A stretch of DNA of 64,000 nucleotides from Beverwykella pulmonaria. Taxonomy: Eukaryota > Ascomycota > Dothideomycetes > Pleosporales > Melanommataceae. The notes beneath the pieces are model-generated. The model was not told the origin of the DNA, made no database searches, and was given only the letters and a program-made list of their open reading frames with translations. Position 1 is the first letter of the stretch, and each line of letters begins with the position of its first letter. Below, one piece after another: positions 43,876-56,191 of the stretch. Both the position numbers and the translations under genes were made by a program. The stretch lies in the NCBI GenBank assembly GCA_001599595.1, contig BCHH01000020.1, positions 1-64,000 of the forward strand, given 5' to 3'.

Positions 43876-46395
43876 GCCATAGACGTGGCACAACTCTTCC
43901 CGGCCCCTTTTCTATTTTTTCCCTTTTTTTTGCGATTAACATATTCTCAGAGTGGGAGTACAATGGTGCAACAATCACGACCCCACTCCCTACTCACCTC
44001 TCTCGCCTAGGCCGTTGAAGTCAAAGTCTTTTGCTAAAGACTCCAACGGTCCCTGTCCCGGCCTCGACCAAAAGCTCGTTAGTGAAGCTGAAACGTCGAT
44101 GATAATACTGTTTCTGAGCTTGTCGATATTGATCTGAGAGCGGGCGTTCAAGATTGAGGAAATGTATGACTTTGGGCATCACAAGACGTTGTTTAATGGC
44201 AGTGGGTTTTAGATCGGCGGTGGACTTCTTTTTTTTGGGCGGCAGTCAGTGGCTTTTGGGACCTTGCAAACTCAATCTCATGTACTGTACTTTGAATGAT
44301 AGTGTGTATGAGGGGGGTGGGAGCACGTCTGCCGATGAATGACGAGCGCATGGCGGGTGGCACATATTTGGATTGTCAGATGTAGATAGCATGCTTGATA
44401 GATGTTCGAAAGGTGGCTAAAAGAATAATAGATATGCATTCGCTTGCAGATGATCCTGGGTTTATATACAGTGTACTATATACCTTATGATTCACTCCGA
44501 GTGGAAGGCTTGTAGCATATAGCGCAAAACCCTTATAGATGAGACCTGTAGACTTGGTATGATGCGATTAATGCAGCGTTTACTTGGTGGTGACAGCACT
44601 GTATTCAAAGAGACGGGGCTTCTTGATTGTCATCAATGACAGGATATTGCCGACTTCATACTGCGGGGCATGAAAAAGTCATACCGAATCAACTTCGAAG
44701 GCTTCGGTCAGCACTCAACATGAAGTCCCGCTACCTATCTCATTGGCCGCTCCGATGCGAGGCAGTATGAGTGCGTTTCCATGTGAGAAGGCCACGCGAG
44801 CCTCTATCGGGCGTCTCCAGACATCTGCCTCGTCTGTCGTCGCCCAATTGGGCGGGACATCAAACACAGCGAAACATGGAAGGATGCTTGGGAATGCCGT
44901 GGCGAGGCTTGTTTGCGTTTTTACCGGTGCAAAGTGTGGGTCCGCTTAGGGGGCTGAAAAATTATACACTTTGCGCGTTCTTACGTATGCGAACCCACAG
45001 CATAAGGGAAGTGGAGCCTGGGAACAACGAGTGGGAGTGCACAGAGGGAGTGCGGTGAAGCAGCCGGGCTCATGTGATGATGAGGGTTGATAGCTGGCAG
45101 CACGTATGCAGCGGGCGAGCAGGCATATCGCAGCAAGCATTGCATCTTGACCGCAATCTCTTTGGCTTTGCTGTGAACACTGCAAAGTTTGCACCGCTTT
45201 GACAGACGCTGGAAGCATAGGCTTGGCCTGGGGAAGCTGCTCCAAGCATTATTTTTGTGTGAGATGCTGTGAGGTGGGGTGGGTGCGTAATGGCGCAAGC
45301 TCTGCACGGGCTGAGACAGCTCGGGGGAACCATTTGTTTCACGTTCTGCGAGTCGGTTGTCTGAGATTGAGCCATGGCTCGGTTGTAGATGCCCTGGTGG
45401 GTATTTCTGTGGAGCTGACAGTGCGTGACAGGCTGTCCAGGCCATCACTTCAAGCCATATTTTCATGTTCTTCGAGACGATGATGTGGGTGGAGGTAGAT
45501 TAAACCAACAGAAGTTGCTCATGTGCTCTCTGGCAGATACGCCGCACCGCAGCAGGGCCTTCTCAGTATCCGAGTGGCTTTCCGCCAGTTCCAACACTGC
45601 TTATCACGACGCCGTTTCCCGGCCAATCAGGGATCTCGCGAACGCATCCTGTAGCGGCCTCGAACATGGCTCCACGAAGATCGTTCTTGTATTTGTTGAT
45701 GGGCCCGAACATGGGGCAGTGCTTGGCCTCTGGGCCAATACATTACAGCACGTTGCCCCAGGTTGCGCTGCCATTTCTCCCTCATGAACAATGAGTGCTT
45801 GAGGTACTTTTTTTGTCATTCTTACTATTGGCCCTTTAACCATATACGGCTTGTTTCCTTTTATCTTCTTCGAGAATAAGACGCTGGCTGTTTACCTAAT
45901 TTAAGATTTTTTGGTGATTGAGACGAAGATGCCTGGGCTACTGAGAATGTCCGGCAGGACCTTTCCTCCTCACATTAAAGTCACTGCACATCAACCACCC
46001 CAACGCTTCTTCGAAGAAACAGTCGTGGTGAATCATTATACAAACACCGATAAACTGATTCCTGCGATTCCAGGCTTCAAGACCAGTGCTGGTAAGAGTC
46101 CGATGCTTTTTCTTTTGGTCGTGTGCCCGAACCAAAACGACCAGGCTAGCACGCTCTCGACCATGTTTTCCATCCGTATTTCGCGAGAAAATTTCTTCAA
46201 ACAGCCTCTAATGCAATATTGACAGCCTTCCTCACTTCCCTCAGCGCAAACCTCCGCATAGACCCCGACCTCCCCTCTCCACTCGGCACGCCCAATTTCC
46301 GAAGTTCGTACTCGCACCCTCTCCCACCGCCATCTCCTCTCTCCTTCTCGACACTCTCCGCCCACCACACGTACCCATCCTCAGAGCCGACCACC
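43876..46395. other. 2.5-kb intergenic region
   Basis: I see no supported gene. Overlapping ORFs at 44740-45790 on both strands lack domains and consistent splice signals. A pyrimidine-rich leader precedes the next gene (46230-46395). A T-rich run at 43908-43935 follows the kinase stop and may serve as a 3' end signal. Confidence 0.45.
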
Positions 46396-47198
46396 ATGTC
46401 GCTGCAATCATCGCCCGCGGCACCCTCCGCACCTGTTGACGCGCTCCCCGCCCTCGCGACCTACACGGCTTCCAATGAAGACGACCGCGTTGATGGCCTG
46501 CGTCTGGTCGCCGACTCGGTTGCCCAGCAGCGCCAGGTCACGAGTAAAATGCTCATCTTCCACCCTGCGAATCTAGCTGTCTACTTTGTAGCGCTGGCCG
46601 TGCTGGTGCAGTACATGCAGCGCGCAGGCCACGACTGGATCATGATTGGGACTCTAATCGGCGGGCTGACTATGTCGTGTTTCGCAGCCGTGCGCTGGGC
46701 GGCTGGCGGGTATATTGGTCTGGCCGAAGAGATTGATTGGGAGTGGCTTGGGGAGGACAGATTGATTGTTGTGAAGTGGGGCGAGGAGATTATCGGTGCG
46801 TTAGTTTTGGGCTGGGCGGACAGCGAGGCGGCGAAGAAGAAGGGGGGCAGACGAAAGAGGGGGAAGGCTGTGGTGAGGGCGTGGACAGTGAAATTGAAGT
46901 ACAGAGGGAAGGGGATTGGGGAAGGGCTGTTGGAGGAGGCGGTCAAGGTGGCGGGAGAGAAGGGGGCTGATGGGATTGTTTTTGATGCTGAGCATGCCAG
47001 TAAGTTCTTCATTTCACGAGAGATTGATTTAGGACAGTTGTTGATTATGATACAGATTCCAAGAGATTTCTTCCCGCGTTTTATAATGGGTTCTTGGACA
47101 AGCGGGAGAAGAGGGCAGAGAAGGCGCTCGAGAAGGTTGCGGACGAGAAGGGGAACTTTAGACAGCGCAGGTCGTCGCCGACTTGGGGCAGCCGATAG
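46396..47198 (+). CDS. Membrane-associated GNAT acetyltransferase-like protein
   Basis: Two exons (46396-46999 and 47056-47198) give 248 aa. The first 60 residues are polar. Two hydrophobic segments follow (FHPANLAVYFVALAVLVQYM and DWIMIGTLIGGLTMSCFAAV), forming a membrane hairpin. Then comes a GNAT-like core: IIGALVLGWADSEAAKKKGG, AVVRAWTVKLKYRGKGIGEG (the acetyl-CoA-binding R/Q-x-x-G-x-G/A pattern is RGKGIG) and LLEEAVKVAGEKGADGIVFD. This resembles the NAT8-like arrangement of membrane-anchored acetyltransferases. The ATG at 46396 follows a CT-rich leader; an in-frame ATG at 46219 would add 59 low-complexity residues and is less likely. Confidence 0.8.
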
Positions 47199-47792
47199 AC
47201 AACTGGTCATTTTCCTTGTTGCACTTGATTTACAGACGCTCGTTTGCACGTCTCATTCAAAGATACCATTCACCATTTAGTCTGCTTATACTTCTTCTAA
47301 TTCAACTCTCTCAAAATACCTCTGTCGTTAACTTGTAAATTGCGTCCGTCCCGCCGACCTGGACATCTCGTTGCTCATCACTGGAGATATCCGGGACTGG
47401 GAATCACACCAGCCAATCCTTCCACAACCAAACTCATCGCACCTTATCGCGTCATCGGAAAGGAAGGATGGGATACTGATAACACCTGCATGCGTGCCAA
47501 CTTCCCCTAACTCACCGCGTCGCTGGCCTCTCATATCGAGATTCCGGTACCCCGCATGCTGAGACCCCAAACCCAAACCCATCTATCCGATAAGATGGCA
47601 TTGCACCAAGGCGACCAACCACACCTCCCTATCCGTGCAGCTAGAGGGTGAGATAGATATATACCCGTATCCAAGGGCTCCGCACACATCAGGCGACCAG
47701 AGTCTTGGGTCCATTTTCGTATCTCAGATAGGGTTCTGTACATAGCGGTAGGTTGCACGGCGCAGCACTCGTACAGTGTGTGTAAAGGGAGC
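47199..47792. other. Convergent 3' intergenic region
   Basis: 594 bp between the 3' ends of the GNAT-like and Mzt1 genes. No supported feature. Confidence 0.45.
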
Positions 47793-48182
47793 TCAGCGCG
47801 CTTCCGCTTCGTCCGGCGAGCCCGAGCCGGACTCCGGGGCGTATTCTTCGCGCAGCTGGAGAATGACTTTCTGTACATTGATTACAATTAGAACCCTTTA
47901 CATCCTTATTCACGACGACCGATATAGGAAGCGCGCGCAAGGTGTTTCACATACCGCTAAGGCCTCTGGATTCGCGCCGTTCTCGATCAGCGATACGCAG
48001 TAGGAGAGTTGTTGGCGGTCCAGGCGCGTGTTCTGCTATTGTTAGAAGAGTACTTTGAAGGAGTGTGTGGGAGGGGCAGGTGTACACACCAGGAGTGTCG
48101 CAATTTCAAACAGGATGTCGATGACTTCGCGCGCAGCTTTGCGCTTTACATCCTGAGATGGGGCGGTGGGTGTGGTGGGCAT
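47793..48182 (-). CDS. mzt1: Mitotic-spindle organizing protein 1 (MOZART1)
   Basis: Small partner of the gamma-tubulin complex that recruits and activates it at the spindle pole body. Exons 48182-48090, 48032-47955 and 47870-47793 give 82 aa, the normal size. The whole family signature is present: KRKAAREVIDILFEIATLLN, TRLDRQQLSYCVSLIENGAN and PEALAKVILQLREEY. Introns are 57 and 84 bp. The ATG at 48182 was preferred to an upstream in-frame ATG because it gives the family length. It is divergent from the small gene at 48492, with about 310 bp between starts. Confidence 0.92.
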
Positions 48183-48491
48183 TTTCGCTGTAGTTGACGC
48201 GTTAGAGGTGTGTTCGGCGCGTGCAAGATTTGAAGATGCAGTGTTTGTGTATACTATACCCCGCGATTCACGTGGGAAAGCGGTCTGTGCGAAGGGATTG
48301 GATATCCATGACACAAAAGTTATGTATATTTGAGCAATGAACGGGACGGGCATCATGGAAGAGAAGAGAATCTATTGCGAAGTGGAAATTGTCGATATAC
48401 TCTCCAACTGTGCTCTCAATTCCCTTCTTCCTCGTTAACAGTCTCCATCCACCATTCTGCTCAGTGAACCAAAAGATACAAGTCGAAAACA
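48183..48491. promoter_or_regulatory. Divergent promoter region, mzt1 / small gene
   Basis: 309 bp between the two starts. Nothing distinctive was recognised. Confidence 0.35.
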
Positions 48492-48767
48492 ATGGCAAAC
48501 CACCACCAAGGCAATCCCACGCCCAGACCAAATCGATTCTTTCTCGGACTACTCTCACAGCAACCCCGCGCACGCAACAGACAACGCGTTCGACATCCCC
48601 CGCAGCACAAATGATCGCAGCGTGACTGGGGAGGTGTTCACCGGCATGGGGGATCAGTTACCATCGAGTGTGGAGAAGAAGAATTGGGTAAGTTGGAACT
48701 GGGAGGTAGGAGAGCGTACTTCGTTAGATATTGTGCTGACGGAAGTAACAGATGATGCGGGTTTAGC
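48492..48767 (+). CDS. Small protein gene with apparent frameshift
   Basis: The ATG at 48492 opens MANHHQGNPTPRPNRFF, but that frame soon stops. The +1 frame continues without a break through DYSHSNPAHATDNAFDIPRS, TNDRSVTGEVFTGMGDQLPS and SVEKKNW. A clear intron follows (GTAAGT at about 48688, GTAACAG before about 48752), and a short last exon reads MMRV and stops. The two frames would join if the T3 run near 48534 had one base fewer. I interpret this as one gene of about 70 residues with a 1-nt insertion or a sequence error. Function unknown. Confidence 0.4.
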
Positions 48768-48905
48768 TCCAAAGGCAAAGGGCTCATATCGGTATGTGAA
48801 GCATACTTTTGGGCGTATGGCGCAGGGAGGTCATAGAGTGGAAAAGGTGCCCGGGGAGGAAAGTGCTGGGCAGGAGGAGTTGCTAGATAGGAGGGGGCAG
48901 AAGTA

Positions 48906-49298
48906 GAGAGATAGCGGGTGTGGGGAGAATGGAAATGTATGGTTTGTATAGAGGAAGATATAACGAGAATATGTACCGGCTTAAGTGTGCTTAGAAGAAT
49001 GTTTTGAATGGAAAGTGATGGAGTTAACTATTACCATGACTTTATGGAATATCTCATGCTAAGGATATCTCAGTCTTCTCTCAATCCCAATAAACAACAG
49101 CTAAAAAAAATCTTTTGCTGGATAGGATGAAGTGGTTGAGGTTCATAGCTTCATTGAAAAGACATTGTATTGACGCCACACCGTGGCACGCGTACCCCGC
49201 TAAGCCCAACCCAACGTACTCAAAACCCACTACAACACTACATCGACAGCCTCTCTAAAATCCACACCCTCGAAACTCACGCTGCGCCCGCGATCAAA
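48906..49298. other. Intergenic region upstream of the CCDC25-like gene
   Basis: 393 bp. An A-rich tract (about 49090-49110) and a C-rich leader before the ATG; no other feature seen. Confidence 0.4.
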
Positions 49299-50306
49299 AT
49301 GGTGTACTACTTCACCTCCAACACTGTGACGCCCTCGGCCTTCATCTACGTTGGCAAAGACAAAGTTGAAAGTAGGTAGTCTTTCCCACACATCACCGCC
49401 AATGAGAGCCTACGTGTAATTGCTGACCGAGAGATTTGCAGATGAGGAGCTCATCAAGTACGGCTGGGAAGAAGACATCTGGTTCCATGTGGACAATCTG
49501 TCGTCGGCGCATATCTATGTGCGGTTGCCCGAGGGCGAGAACTGGGAGAATATGTCCGAGGGGCTGCTAAAGGATTGTGCGCAGTTGACTAAGGCGAATA
49601 GTATTGAAGGTATGGTAGATTCTCCGTATTTTGGGGGGGTTGAGTGGTGAGGATTTACGGATCAGTGGATATGCATGTATCTCGTACTTGAGCACTGTTG
49701 TTTTATGACTTCGGAGTTCGGAAACTTTGAGTGCGAGCTAATACGCGCAGGCAACAAGAAAGACAATATTACGGTCGTGTACACACCCTGGTCGAACCTA
49801 AAGAAGGATGGTAGTATGGCCACGGGACAAGTAGGCTTCAAGGATCAGCGGAAGGTAGGTCATGTATTAAGCTATTACTCGCACGCTGTCTAAACTCCAC
49901 GCAGGTCAAGCGCATACATGTAACGCAGCGGGAGAACCCAATCGTCAACCGCCTCAACAAGACCAAGGTTGAGAAGTACCCGGATCTGCGACAAGAGCGG
50001 GAAGACAGGCAGAAGGAGCTTCGACTACGCGATAGGGCTGCTACACAAGCAAGGGTAAGCATCACACCCTCCTGACGGTACCTTTCTGCCACGTCGACTT
50101 CCATTCCCTTATAATTACATCATGGTCGTCTCAGACAATGGCTAACGTTTCTCCTTCAGCAAAAAGAAGAAGCCCGCATAGCGAAGGAACGCAAGGAGAA
50201 GGCATGGCAGAGGGACCATGCCTACGACGATCTGCTGTCTGAGGAGAATATTGCCCAGTCAAGCAACCAGGACCGGAGCGAAGATTTCCTCGATGACTTC
50301 TTCTAG
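49299..50306 (+). CDS. CCDC25-like protein (NFACT-R/DUF814 domain)
   Basis: Five exons (49299-49371, 49442-49609, 49751-49854, 49905-50054 and 50160-50306) give 213 aa with consistent phases. The N-terminus [20 protein letters not shown] opens the NFACT-R/DUF814 fold, with [20 protein letters not shown] (conserved W.H....S.HVY.R) and [20 protein letters not shown], then [20 protein letters not shown]. The C-terminal third is a charged coiled coil and ends in acidic [11 protein letters not shown]. Eukaryotic CCDC25 homologues are widely conserved; related NFACT-R proteins bind RNA or ribosomes. Function in fungi is poorly known. Confidence 0.92.
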
Positions 50307-50648
50307 TGCGGTCTAGCACTTTTCCGATAGACGCTCCCAATTATAGCCGTTTATATCCCCTTCTTCAAGTTTGTCCTAGCTTCCTAGTGTAAGGTATTAT
50401 CGCGGCTGCATTGCAGCTTTGCGCCAGCTCCGAGCCAAACTTGCAAGGGTGGTGGTGGTGGTGATGATGCGAGGCTTTCGTTAATTTGGGTCCCGAACAG
50501 TCATAGATGGTAGACACATGCCCATGCTCTCGTTGAGCATACGGATATTATGGTTGAGCGTATCAAAGGCCGTAACCTTGATTTCGAGCTCGTCCCGAGA
50601 GCTGTTCGCCATAAGTTGCTGCTAGAGGGCGCATTCGGTTTCTTCCGC
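50307..50648. other. Convergent 3' intergenic region
   Basis: 342 bp between converging genes. A GGTGGTGGTGGTGATGATG microsatellite lies at about 50448-50470; nothing else seen. Confidence 0.45.
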
Positions 50649-50939
50649 TCACAATTTCTGACTTTTGAGTCTCTTGTAGCCTCCTCTTTCCTGATTACGC
50701 CAAATGAACAATAGATTTTTCAAGATCTTGTGCTCCATCCCATTCTCTACGGTCGCATATTGCAGGAACTCGAGCGTGTTGTTGATCTTTGGTATGCTCA
50801 GGTCGGCGGAGGTGCCTTTGCGGAAGGCTAGGCGGAGACGGTCGCGCAAGGTGTAGCGGGCGGGTTTCGAGAACTGCACCGCGCGGAGACCATGGCGGTA
50901 GAGAGCCCTGTATGCATGCAGGACTTCTTCTCTTGACAT
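50649..50939 (-). CDS. LYR-motif/DUF1763 mitochondrial-type small protein
   Basis: Single-exon 96-aa protein. MSREEVLHAYRALYRHGLRA carries a Leu-Tyr-Arg motif followed by helical, basic sequence (VQFSKPARYTLRDRLRLAFR), as in fungal DUF1763/LYR-like proteins. LYR proteins are usually mitochondrial matrix factors for iron-sulfur transfer or complex assembly. The basic N-terminus fits mitochondrial import. Divergent from the DUF2293 gene. Confidence 0.82.
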   Translation of the reverse strand: MSREEVLHAYRALYRHGLRAVQFSKPARYTLRDRLRLAFRKGTSADLSIPKINNTLEFLQYATVENGMEHKILKNLLFIWRNQERGGYKRLKSQKL

Positions 50940-51315
50940 GGTGAGCTAAAAAGTGACGAGTGCCCGACCCAAGAGGAGTGCGCGTGATGGTCATCGGAAG
51001 AAAGAAGGCCCGGCCATTCCCGGTTAGCGCCGATCGGCTCTGGCACTTGTCGCCCTCGGCTCTCTTTTCTTCTCTTCTCTTCTCTCCTCATCCTCTCCAC
51101 CTCACGCTGAACAACGGCCACTCACGCCTAGCTACTAAACCACAGCAGTGAGAGGCAGTGGAGATAGCCAGTAGCTCACAGCGAACACACTCAGACGCCA
51201 CTTATCATTTGCGCGCGCATACTGCCCATGTGGCACTGACCGCTAACACATCAGGTATTCAGGTATTGTAGGTAGTTGCCACGTTCGATCCACGAGCGTG
51301 TCAAGTTTGTCCAGC
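50940..51315. promoter_or_regulatory. Divergent promoter region, LYR protein / DUF2293 gene
   Basis: 376 bp with a CT-rich run (TCTCTTTTCTTCTCTTCTCTT, about 51060-51085). No gene inside. Confidence 0.45.
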
Positions 51316-53738
51316 ATGACCAGAGTTTACTCGCACCACTCCAAATATGGTGCTCATCGCGCATCCGCGCTTGATCGCACTCGCGCGCCCCGCAAGAAGA
51401 AGCCGTACAAGATCCTCCTTGAGGCCGTCACTCAAGAGAAGAAGAAGCTCCATTCCATCGTGCGTCGGCACTCCAGCCATTGGTATTCGCTTTTCCCACC
51501 ATCTAACATACCCCACAGTTGACATACACTGCAAACGCCCCCCCTGGATACTCGTTCGTCCCTGCAGGCCACCCGGATCTCACCGAGTATTGCAAAGAGC
51601 AATGCCGGAAGCGAAATCTCGACGTACACATTGTTTCGGTAAGCATACTTGACTACGATGCGCCATCCGCGGCACCGTTCTAAGCAGGTTTCCAGGCCAA
51701 ACCACGAAGCAAAGCCCACGAGAACCCAGAGAAGATTTCCCACCACGTTCACCGCATTGGATATCACTTCCCAAACTCGGTTATTGGCGAAGCCTGTGAC
51801 GTGTTGGGATATCACTTTCGCAACGGCGTATACCACAAGAGCACCCGTAATTATGGTCATGACGACACTCGACTTGCTCGCAGTCTGGCAACCCATGGAC
51901 AGCGTATGCTCCTCCATGGTCGCCCAGCGACCGAGAAGGAGAGCAAAACCCAGGTCCGCGATGCTGTTAGAGACATGTTTCCTAAGATACCTGAAGCCGA
52001 TCTGACAGCAATCGTTGATCACGCATTCGAAGAGGTAGTTAGATACCAGTCTGGACGGTGAGTTGAATGCTTACTTTTTACAGGGTTCGAAAAGGGTTGG
52101 TAATGCAACAGAGCTTACCCTAGCCCGCAGAGTGCAACTTGCCGTAGTAGCCCACATCCGCCACATGTACACAGAGTACGACAGTCTCCTGAAAACTGGT
52201 TCGTGGTCGGAAGCCAGGTCAAAAGTTGAGCATGTCTCACTTGCCAAATTGAGAGAGTGGCGGGACGAAGCAGACAACGATGAGCTAGAGGAGACCTTTC
52301 GAGAGGTCATTGTCATTGATGACGATGACGAAGACAGCAGCGATGACGAAGATTCCTTCTCAGAGACCGACCAGCGTGAGCAAAGCTTGGAAATTGTTTC
52401 CAGTCGAGCTACTGCACGCGAACTCCAGCACAACGAGCTGGACGACTTTGCGCGAGTGGATGCTCATAGCCTAGGTCGGGTACCGAGAAGGACAATCCTG
52501 GTTCCTTTGCAATATGATTCTCGTTCCTCTGCTGTTGCTGTTGCTGGCACCTCGAACGCTTACTCTAATGAACAGGTGCCTCGGGCACATGCTCGACAGC
52601 TGTCATCGGTTGCTCCGGTGAGGCCGACTCAACAATATCGTCAACCCCTCCATCTCGCCCACAGCAGACCTGTTGATCCGTAAGTACATCTCTGTTGTGC
52701 ACTGTATTGGAAGCCGCTTACCATTTTACATTTTAGTCGATCGAGAAGCTCCGCTTTCGAACCTGTCCCAAGGCCTCAGCATCCCCTCCAGATGCGAGGC
52801 CAGGATGGACAATTATACAACGTGAGTCTCTCCAGATTGCGCTGCTAACGGCCACTCTAGAATCTTACTCCTTGTTCCTTTTTAACGCAAACTAACAACC
52901 CTAGCTTCAACCTATCGAAGAATCAAACAGCAACACGAGATTGAACAGTGGGAACGGTCTACCAAGGGTACAGTATGTTTCTTCGCCCAGCAGAGGATAC
53001 GTACAACCCCAACAGCGAGTCAACTCACTTGAAAGCAACCACTCAAGCAAATTCGCGTCAGCAGCTCCCTCAAGTCGTCCTTCTGAGCAAGATGTCGTCC
53101 TTCCGTCTATTGAGGGTGAGCCCGAGCGTATTCCATCACCAAGACATATTGCAGACTCGCCGCGTCGTTTACAGCAGGATCACAGCTCAGTTCCTGTCCA
53201 CTTTCCCGGCGCAACACGCATTGAGGCGCAACCTCCCATGAGGAAGGAGTTTCATCCGGCTATGTACGACAGAGTACATGGTTATCATGAACAGGCTACC
53301 AAACAACTTAGACCTGCGTATAGAGATGGGGAGAGGCTTGTACCATTTGGACCTGCCCCACCTGCTGTTCGCAATTACGAGGATGTTCAGAGCCGATCCC
53401 GGGTGCAAGAACCTCATTACGAGGTTGTCGATCTAACCTCGTCTAGCCCAATCCAGCCACCCCGCGGCCGAAATATAGATGGCCATGTTGTACCTGCACG
53501 CTCGTACATAACAGTAAGGCCAGACAACTACTCACATATTCCAGTGCAGTCTCACGCTTCATTCTACGAAAAGCCCACGATGGAGTCGTCTCATTTTAAA
53601 GTACCTGTATATCCCAGAATAAGCGAGAACCACCCTCGTGAATACGTTTCTCTAAGAAAAGAGCACCAGCGCCCAATTGCAATTGGGGCAAGGGCCACAA
53701 GGAGTGGCCAAGTGTACGGCGATTACGACTTGCATTGA
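51316..53738 (+). CDS. DUF2293 domain protein
   Basis: Six exons (51316-51459, 51519-51638, 51696-52057, 52131-52679, 52737-52821 and 52905-53738) give 697 aa. The N-terminal part holds the DUF2293 region: PPGYSFVPAGHPDLTEYCKE, a FPKIPEADLTAIVDHAFE helix and VQLAVVAHIRHMYTEYDSLL. The fourth intron must end at 52130 (CCCGCAG) to keep this frame; a nearer AG at 52083 leads to a stop. An acidic stretch (VIDDDDEDSSDDEDSFSETD) follows, then about 450 residues of Ser/Pro/Gln-rich, probably disordered sequence containing a SUMO-interaction-like EVVDLTSSSP. The function is unknown; the composition suggests a nuclear protein. Confidence 0.9.
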
Positions 53739-56191
53739 TGCGCAGAACGATAGGAGGTGACTAGGCGTTTTCACGGATGATACCCATCTCATTATCTCAT
53801 TTCCCCATTACCTTATGGATTTTGGTCTTTTTTTTTCTGTCAAAGTTTCGCATACTTGGCCTGCATCAAGGGAGTCTCCATTTTGCATGGGTGGTATGGT
53901 GGTCGGCCACGTTGCATTTTAGAGGCTTTACACTGGACTCTGCCTGCATGGACGTGAAGGACTGGGTCTGATGAACGGACATGATAATGGTTGGCATCCT
54001 GTTATAGTTTAGGGACGTGATACGGGACTGCGCTCACATGGTTATATGAAGTGTCGCCACGATGAGCGGACATGAATCCCTGTCTACCTATGGTATACCC
54101 TTAGTATCTCTTAGGTTTAAGGCAGGGAATTCTTTCAACATGTATATATATATCTACAATCTGCACAAAAGCAGCACACAATGATCAAGATCGATAAGCT
54201 TATATGACGTGATCAGGGTAGAGTAAAACGATTAGACCATGTGGGGAATTGATGCATTCGTTCTCAATACTGTTTGCAATATCGATTTGAGTTTCACACA
54301 CTCTATCATCCTACAAGGGCACTTTTCGGCAATGTGCCGAGGCTCTGGTTCTTGCATTTGACAGTATGCATCAATTCTGCATCCATCATGTCTGGTCTCG
54401 GTCTCCGGCACTCTTTCTTTTGTTTTTGTCCCGCCGCACAAACTACCGATCTCGGCCTAGGCATGGTTTCTCCCCACGCAAGCAAAACAGACCCTGGCCC
54501 AGTCGTGATCACATCGCGTTCACATCACATCATGTTTGAACATTCCACGGCTTTGGAACAGACAGGGTCACACAAAGTCGGCCAGAGGGGGGAAATTAGA
54601 GGTTGATCTATCTAGATCGGAGGATGTGGGGTGTGGGGTGAAATGAGTCGAGGGAGATCTTATGACGCACGTTAAGCAGCTATATGTAGAACGATAAACG
54701 CAGATGGAGTTTGGGAGGGAGAGAGGGGAGAGGAGGGAGAGGAAGGAGAGCAGGAGAGGGAGAAGAGGAGACGCGGAGGAGGAAGCGGAAGGAGGCGGAG
54801 GGAGGTGGAGGCGGAACGGAACATTAGGTTAGACGTCTTTCTGTTTTGACAAGTGCTGACTTATCAGCGTACACGGCTTGCCGTCTCCGTAACAGGATGT
54901 AGATATTGCGTTCTTCTCGCGCGGCCTCCCGCACCGCAGCCACCGCGCCCGCTGGTTCCCCCCACACTATTAACCCTTTCTTCTTTAATAAACACGTCAA
55001 TGCACGGCCAACGATCTTTCACGTGCCAAAAAATTCGATTCTTTTCCGCCACAAGCAAACGTGGGATATAGATTCATGGATTTTCTTGTATTTGCAATTG
55101 CGCGCGGAAGCGGAAACTCGACGTGAGGCGCTCGCGCTAGAGTCGTGCTGATATGCGCATGGGTCTAGATGGGGGATGGCGCGTTGGTTAGTGGGAGAAA
55201 ATGAATTATGGGCATGCAGGTGGAAGAATTGGCGATTTTTCCGTGGCGAGAGGAGGATTTTGGGTTTGGCTCGGGCAGGGCAGGGCAGGGCAGGGAAGGA
55301 TTGGGTTGGGATGGCGAAATAGGACGGGAAGTGGTTTCATGGTACGGCATATTTGGGGGTATATGGGATGTGACGGTTATAGTTGAAACACATGCACGAG
55401 ACGAATGGTTGTTCGCATGTAGCATTGCCAAGGGTATGAAGATGGAGGATTCGTGAATGAAACGTGCTTTTAGATCACTTCGCATATATTGTACGTGACG
55501 ATTTCCCTCGAGGTGCATGTTTAGGAAGAAAGAATGGGAACGGCAGACTGACTTCTGAGCGCGGTAGTTATTCAAGATTCAAGATGGACTTTTAACCTGC
55601 CGTGATAACTACAAATATACCATGCTATGAATATGATATAGACAAAGGATCAAGAAAATAGTGTGGTATCGTAATCGACACAAACAAATATCCCAGAGAT
55701 GTCACCGACCCAAATCGCAGAATTGTTCTTTCCCAATGACGCGAGACCAACAACACCATTTAGAGTCTAAAGTCGTAACTCAAAGACAAATGAAAATGTT
55801 AGGAGATGTCCCAGCTAATCGTGCCACCCTTACAGCCTGGCCGCGTATGTACTCCAAAAGTTCGTGCCATGACATATGCAAGTCCCAAAAAGTAACTCTC
55901 TCCAGTAGCGGCGTGCCGGTGACCCTCAACTTTTGTAGCACCACTGTTTCCTTCCAATTCAACTGCAGCTTACCGGATTAGAATAATGTGCTGTTTCGGA
56001 AAACAAAGACTACTCGCAGGTTCGATGCAAGGCGGCATTTGCGAGTCAGACATTGAAGCTGACAATGTCGTGTCCAGCAAGGGCTAGGAGAGGTCGAATG
56101 CATGGAAAATCTTCGTTGAATAGAACAATATTCGAAGCGAGCATCTCCAGCAAAAGAAAGCAAAGGCGGGCCTAGCCACAGCCAATCGCTC
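53739..56191. other. 2.45-kb intergenic region with a polypurine tract
   Basis: No supported gene. ORFs at 54232-54606 and 55165-55575 are on overlapping strands without domains. It contains a purine-only-like tract (separate entry) and a GGGCA repeat near 55271-55292. Confidence 0.45.
54704..54820. repeat. Polypurine (GA-rich) tract
   Basis: About 115 bp composed almost wholly of G and A (GGGAGGGAGAGAGGGGAGAG and similar) with very few pyrimidines. Such mirror-like homopurine sequence can form triplex DNA; whether it is regulatory is unknown. Confidence 0.75.

Noticed and set aside
44981..45466. 161-codon minus ORF between the kinase and GNAT-like genes
   Set aside because: His/Ser/Pro-rich with no domain; overlapping plus ORFs of similar size suggest chance openness.
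52058..52130. Apparent stop in the DUF2293 gene after the third exon
   Set aside because: The acceptor at 52129-52130 gives a continuous family-like frame.
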